In this document: positions 59,300 to 64,000 of the stretch, piece after piece
Numbering within the stretch: the stretch's first letter is position 1
Layout: every line of letters begins with the position of its first letter
Assembly (NCBI GenBank): GCA_028023455.1
Contig: JAQFVV010000113.1
Span: 494,001-558,000, forward strand
Length of the DNA stretch: 64,000 nt
Direction: 5' to 3'
Source: Epiperipatus broadwayi
Lineage: Eukaryota; Onychophora; Udeonychophora; Euonychophora; Peripatidae
Made by a program: the position numbers and the translations under genes
Notes under the pieces: generated by a model
Told to the model about the DNA's origin: nothing
Databases searched by the model: none
What the model saw: only the letters and a program-made list of their open reading frames with translations

Positions 59300-62200
59300 A
59301 AGCTAGAAAAGTAATATAATTTTAAAATTTTGTATTTGTTTTAAAAGTTTTTTTAAATATAATATTTTGAACTGCCTTTACATGGAGGGCTAATTTTAAA
59401 AGTTTTCTTACCAGGATATTTTATTCAAGTTTAGCCAAAACCTTACAGTAAAAATGGAAATACTACAGAAAACAGTATATAGAAGTTATGATAAAGGAAA
59501 AATATTTGTAAAGTGCCTTGATACAGCTTTATTTATGCTCAACCAGAAACTTATTATTGTAACTCAGAGGAATATAATTTGGACGCTATACGGAAAACTT
59601 AAAAGAGAAGTTATTTGCCGTCAGGAAAAATTATGACGCACAAATTTATAAGGCTACTCTGAAGTTATTTTATTCTTCTCTATGGAAAAATTAAGATGCG
59701 TATATCATAAAGAAAAAATTATGTAAAAGTTATAATGGAGAAAGAATGTTTGTCTTTTTAAAGGAAACATTACAAAGTATATAGTTACCAGAACTTTAAA
59801 AGAAAGGAAAAATTACCGAATAATGATATGAAAGAGTCATTATTTTTTTTTAAAAAAAGGAAAAAAAAAAAACTTTATCTAAGAAGAATTAAAATATTAT
59901 AAAGTGTTCATTATAAAAACGCTTAATAAAGATAGAGATTAGGAAAATGGAAATTTAAATTACTTAATGAAAATGGATCCATGGAGACAGAAAAATTTAC
60001 TGAATATTTAAATCAAAGTACCTAGAAGATGCATCATAAAAGTCGCGCGGGAAAATATTAGCAGAAAATATTAGAAGAGAATATGTAGACGTTTTCTTTA
60101 CGGGATTAATTGATATCATAATTAATAATTGTATTAAATATTATAAAAAACCAAGGATTGTCATCTATGAATATTTATTAAACAGAGCAATAATTGTTTT
60201 GCCTTAAAATTGAACAAGCAGGGAGAAGAACATTAAGTGACTGAAGAAGAAATAATAAACATTTTTTTTTAGCTTTAATATGAACGGTTTTCAAGAAAGT
60301 TTGATAAAGAAGTACAGTAAATATAGTTTAAATATTTTTTACTAATTTATTTTAGAATATAAAATGTTATGTGAGATTAGGGAAAACATATAAACATAAA
60401 TTTAGTAATATTAAAATTTAAATATAATAGCTTGATAAAATTATAGAAATAGTGTTTAAAAATAAAGTGTATGGATGTGAATCTTATATCTACAAGGATC
60501 AAATGGATGGTGAAGCCTACGGAACGCGATCGAGGAGATAAAGGTCGTTTGGTAATTTTAATAGTTGTTTATAATGCATAATGTATTTTTTTAGATCATC
60601 TATTGACCTAAGAATGAAGTGTGAAAGTTTAAATTATATGTACACATTTTATACAACATTTTTAACATATAATGAGATAGGAGTAATTCGGAATATGCAT
60701 GCAATAATTTATTTAAAGTATATTAATAATATAATTTAACAGAACAATTGTGTGATTCTTTTGAACTTTCATGTGATAAAGTATTCAGATATTTAAATAG
60801 TTTGTATATGATTAAATATATGGAGGAAAGTAGTAAGCAAGCTGTCTTATAGAACAGTGGAATAGTTTTAAAATAAATGAATTTTATTATTGTTAGTAAT
60901 GCAGATATGTATTTGTCGATGTACAGTATAGAAAAAATCTTGAGAAATAAGATCGGATAGTGACTTGGAAGTACTAGTGGAGAGGAAACCAAGATGATGT
61001 TTTTTTTTTAAGAAATAGGAAAAATAAAGGATTTGGATCATATTTAGTTTTGTGTGATTTCAGTATAGTTAACTAAGCCCTATGACTGAACACATATAGT
61101 TTGGACAGTGTTTTTGCATATCTTTAAACTTTTGATGTTATAATAAAGCTGAAGAAATAGCTTTAACATCGTTCCTATAATAGAGGTTGGTAGACAGGTA
61201 AAGGTCACTCCTCTATAGTGTCTTTTAATTCACTGTGCCATGATTGTCAAGATATATGACGAGTAATATTCTAGTTGTATTTTGATCCTATGCATCTATC
61301 TTCGCTATCCTTATTTTGTGAATCTGCATCGGTCAGAAAGATATTTTCAAAGAAATAATGAATAAAATAGAACTGAAGATATGTTATCGTTTATGTAAGA
61401 ATAGTTTATTTGCTGGAATGTATAGAATTGTGTAACTTTAAAATTGAAAGTCCAAAATATCATAAAGAGAGAAAGAATCATATAATACATTGTAAAATTA
61501 ATTCAGAAATGAATATAAGATTTTGAAAAGAAATCTAAACCAAGTATTTTAAAAGTGATAATAAAATTTGAATGAATTTTTTTAAATAATATTTAGAAAA
61601 TAAGTATTGCATATTTATTAAGAAAATAGTCCAATAATGTACAATAAACATATACTTGTGCATGGTATATTAATAGTTATAATTATATCATCCGAAGTAA
61701 GGCTTGAATGAGAATATTAGGATTAATAAACATCGGATAATGAACAATAAAAACCTAATACCGAATGTAGAACAATGTTTTGACTTTGTAAGATTCCATA
61801 CAACCAATATAAAACTAAAATTTGTTATTTTGTAGAATTTTACTACGAATGTAAATTTTGTAAAAAATATAATTTTAATAATATTAGGGATGCAAAGTGT
61901 TTGTGATAATCATATAAGAAATGCATTTTGTAATAAGCTAACCATAATAATAAATCAAGTAATAATACTGTATTTTCTTAAGTGTTAAAAAAAAAAAATA
62001 AGATTTAACTAGGAAAAGTAAATAATATTTTGATTTCATTTTATAAACTAATAAACTAAGTTGAGATATGAGAGTAAGGGATATCCAATGTATATAGTGT
62101 AAAAATATTGTTAATTTATTTATGTTGTTAATAAACTTTGTTTTAAATTTGTTCTAAAGTTTTTGTGTCCGAGTTGTTATTTCTCCACATGGATGCATGA

Positions 62201-63010
62201 AATCACGATACATTTATAATTGAAACAGACATATAAATTTTGCACAAAAGGTAAACATAAAAGTGTTATAATAATTTTGAGAATTTATTGGTATGTTAAA
62301 ATTAAAAGATCATAATTTTATATTATTTATTGGTCATAAGTCGGTTGCCACAATATTACATTAAATTATATGCTAATGTTGCCACACGTATTCTGTTGTC
62401 AGATTATTAAAATACTACCACGTACGTATTTATTTATTTCATTTTAGGAAGAAATAAGATTATATTATATTATTATTGTTATTATTATTTTTATTATTAT
62501 TAGTTGCTGTGTAGTAGATTATGACATAAAATTCCCTTTTCATATTTTACTACCGTAATTTTAAATCAGTTAGAATACAATTTATGAACCTGAGATTTTA
62601 TTTTATTTTACTTCATTTTATTTAATTGAGCTAGATTCTTGTTATAAAGAAGATTAGGATATGATTATTATTTTAATCGTAGTGAATAGAGCTCAGAAAG
62701 TCGTAAGAATACTATGAGTTAGTTATTTGGTATAGTAAAAAAAGGGGGGATAGTGTTCTTATGCCATTGAGGTAGTATCGTGTGGATAATGTCTCAATGT
62801 AGTCTATCTCGTTCCCCGTATTGTCACTCCATGTCTCATGAAAATAGTAAATATTTGTTAATTCATTTTAAAATTGAATCGAATTTGTATTTTAAAATTA
62901 GAGCTAGTAATCATTTTAATTAATGCTGAATATTTCATTTATTTATTTGTTAACTGAGCTAGAACCCGTAATATTCGTAATAAACAGTATATTTTTGGGG
63001 TGAGAACGCG
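59300..63010 (+). repeat. Long low-coding repeat, copy 2
   Basis: Partner of 1-3930 in the same orientation. Further matching landmarks are the paired segments ending GTTGTTATTTCTyC-like at 3010 and 62175, and AAATTCCCTTwTCATrTTTTAC at 3422 and 62530. A 60-codon frame at 59454-59636 is not matched by a frame in copy 1. The right end, with GAACGCGCGGGGGGAGG at 63004-63020, is GC-rich and abuts a (TA)n tract. Confidence 0.6.
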
Positions 63011-63025
63011 CGGGGGGAGGTTAGA

Positions 63026-63050
63026 ATATATATATATATATATATATATA
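63026..63050. repeat. (TA)n microsatellite
   Basis: Uninterrupted TA tract between the long repeat and the second Penelope-like element. Confidence 0.9.
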
Positions 63051-63081
63051 ACAAAAGGTGCAAACAAAATAGCCTTCCCAT

Positions 63082-63935
63082 AATTCATCTCAAAAACAAC
63101 TTCTTTTAACATCAAAGGATGTCTTTATAAGATTGATGGCTTCAGATTCAAAATACTCTTCTTTTTAAGTCACTTTTTTCATAAAACATAACTTCTCCAT
63201 CGTCAAATAATATTTTATATGTATTTAGTTCATGAATACACAAAGTTGAGTTATGATATCTATTTTTAACTCTACTCTTATGAACTTTAACCTTTTCATT
63301 AAGACTTAATTTATTCTGACCTATATAAATTTTATGACAACTGCAAGGAATCTATAAATAAACTACTACCCTCTTTGAACTATTTAAGCATGAATTTAAA
63401 TTCAGGCTTTTCTTCTAAATCAAATAAATTCTTATTATCATAAACAATTAAATCTTTATTAATAACAGATTTATATATATTTTTATTAAATATAATATCC
63501 TAATTAATTCATGATTATATCCTAACTCAATATAGACAGAAGCAAAGTGATTCCTTTCAATATAACTGTTATTTTCAAAATTATAAAGCCTTCTATTCCT
63601 TTAAAAAAAATTCAATAAAGAAAGTTTATTATGAGTAAAAGGTTGATAACTGTCTGGCCTTATCATACTTCTTAAATTTTTTGCTGTAATGAAATGACTA
63701 CAAAATAAAACATCAACTTTATCAACACTTGAATCTAAAAATTTTACCTTAACAAATTCAAAATTTCCCCTTTCCATAGTTAATTAGACAGTTATCAACC
63801 TTTTATTTGTAATAAAGTGAATTGAAAAGAAGAGTAAACTTTGATGTTAAATTTTTTTGAATCTGAGGTCATCAGTCTCATGAAGACATCCTTTGATGTT
63901 AAATGAAATTGGTTTTTGAAATGGATATATATTGT
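63082..63935 (-). pseudogene. Second Penelope-like element, broken, with nested inverted repeats
   Basis: On the minus strand, YQPFTHNKLSLLNFF then a stop, and YIELGYNHELIRIL (63640-63490) match the thumb region of the ORF at 24174-25400. Near 63380-63310 comes VVVYL, a stop, then IPCSCHKIYIGQNK, the GIY-YIG core with paired Cys and YIG intact. The frame continues to a stop near 63160. No RT catalytic box is present. The ends form an inverted repeat (63082-63155 with 63851-63930), and a second inverted pair lies inside (about 63605-63652 with 63786-63830). It is not the same subfamily as the first element. Confidence 0.7.
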
Positions 63936-64000
63936 ACACATTCCAAGTTAGCCTGTGACTAAACTGTAATAGCGTGTGCATAAAATAAAAAAATCCTCAT

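Overview
The window is nuclear DNA from an animal, most likely an invertebrate. It is strongly AT-rich. It carries a long C2H2 zinc-finger array with HTGEKP-type linkers, and decayed copies of retroelements and DNA transposons typical of metazoans: Penelope-like, RTE-type LINEs, Ty3/gypsy, piggyBac, TIR and foldback elements, and tRNA-like SINEs. There are no bacterial operons and no tightly packed genes. I cannot name the species. One TATA box with a TCAGTT initiator at 4724-4758 would suit an arthropod, but that is weak evidence.

Layout. 1-3930 holds a long repeat with little coding capacity whose second copy lies near 59300-63010, in the same orientation. 4500-5830 has a short minisatellite, a candidate TATA/initiator promoter with a possible small first exon, and a GC-richer SINE-like block. 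6050-10095 and 40005-44215 are two copies of one roughly 4 kb block, each with the same 5'-truncated RTE-type LINE inside. The left copy was later hit by a second LINE and the right copy by two insertions of an unfamiliar repeat. 11930-13307 is a broken piggyBac transposase gene split by a 564-bp element with a 14-bp target duplication.

15814-18200 (minus strand) is the main protein-coding feature: a 572-residue zinc-finger ORF whose 5' neighbours are the same kind of fingers in decay. 21650-22850 has four SINE-like copies. 23280-25756 is a Penelope-like element with a clean 408-codon reading frame (RT palm with YVDD, then GIY-YIG), preceded by an inverted piece of its own upstream RT region.

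25750-31370 looks like one decayed RTE-type LINE split by two insertions. One is a block at about 26760-28440 that includes a poly-G/C stretch that is probably an assembly fault. The other is a clean 1623-bp TIR element with a 7-bp target duplication. 32628-38301 is a Ty3/gypsy element with two LTRs and broken protease, RT, RNase H and integrase, and a 1065-bp nearly complete palindrome sits inside its RT. From 44 to 59 kb I see almost no genes: fragments of the unfamiliar repeat (one ending in a perfect 45-bp-arm palindrome), a long (AAT)n tract, a 93-codon hypothetical ORF and a tRNA-like SINE. The window ends in a second, broken Penelope-like element with nested inverted repeats.

Apart from the zinc-finger ORF and the Penelope-like ORF, nothing here looks able to make a full protein. 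The main interest is the nested order of insertions, the several foldback structures and the unfamiliar repeat family. All similarity judgements were made by eye from the sequence; no database was searched.
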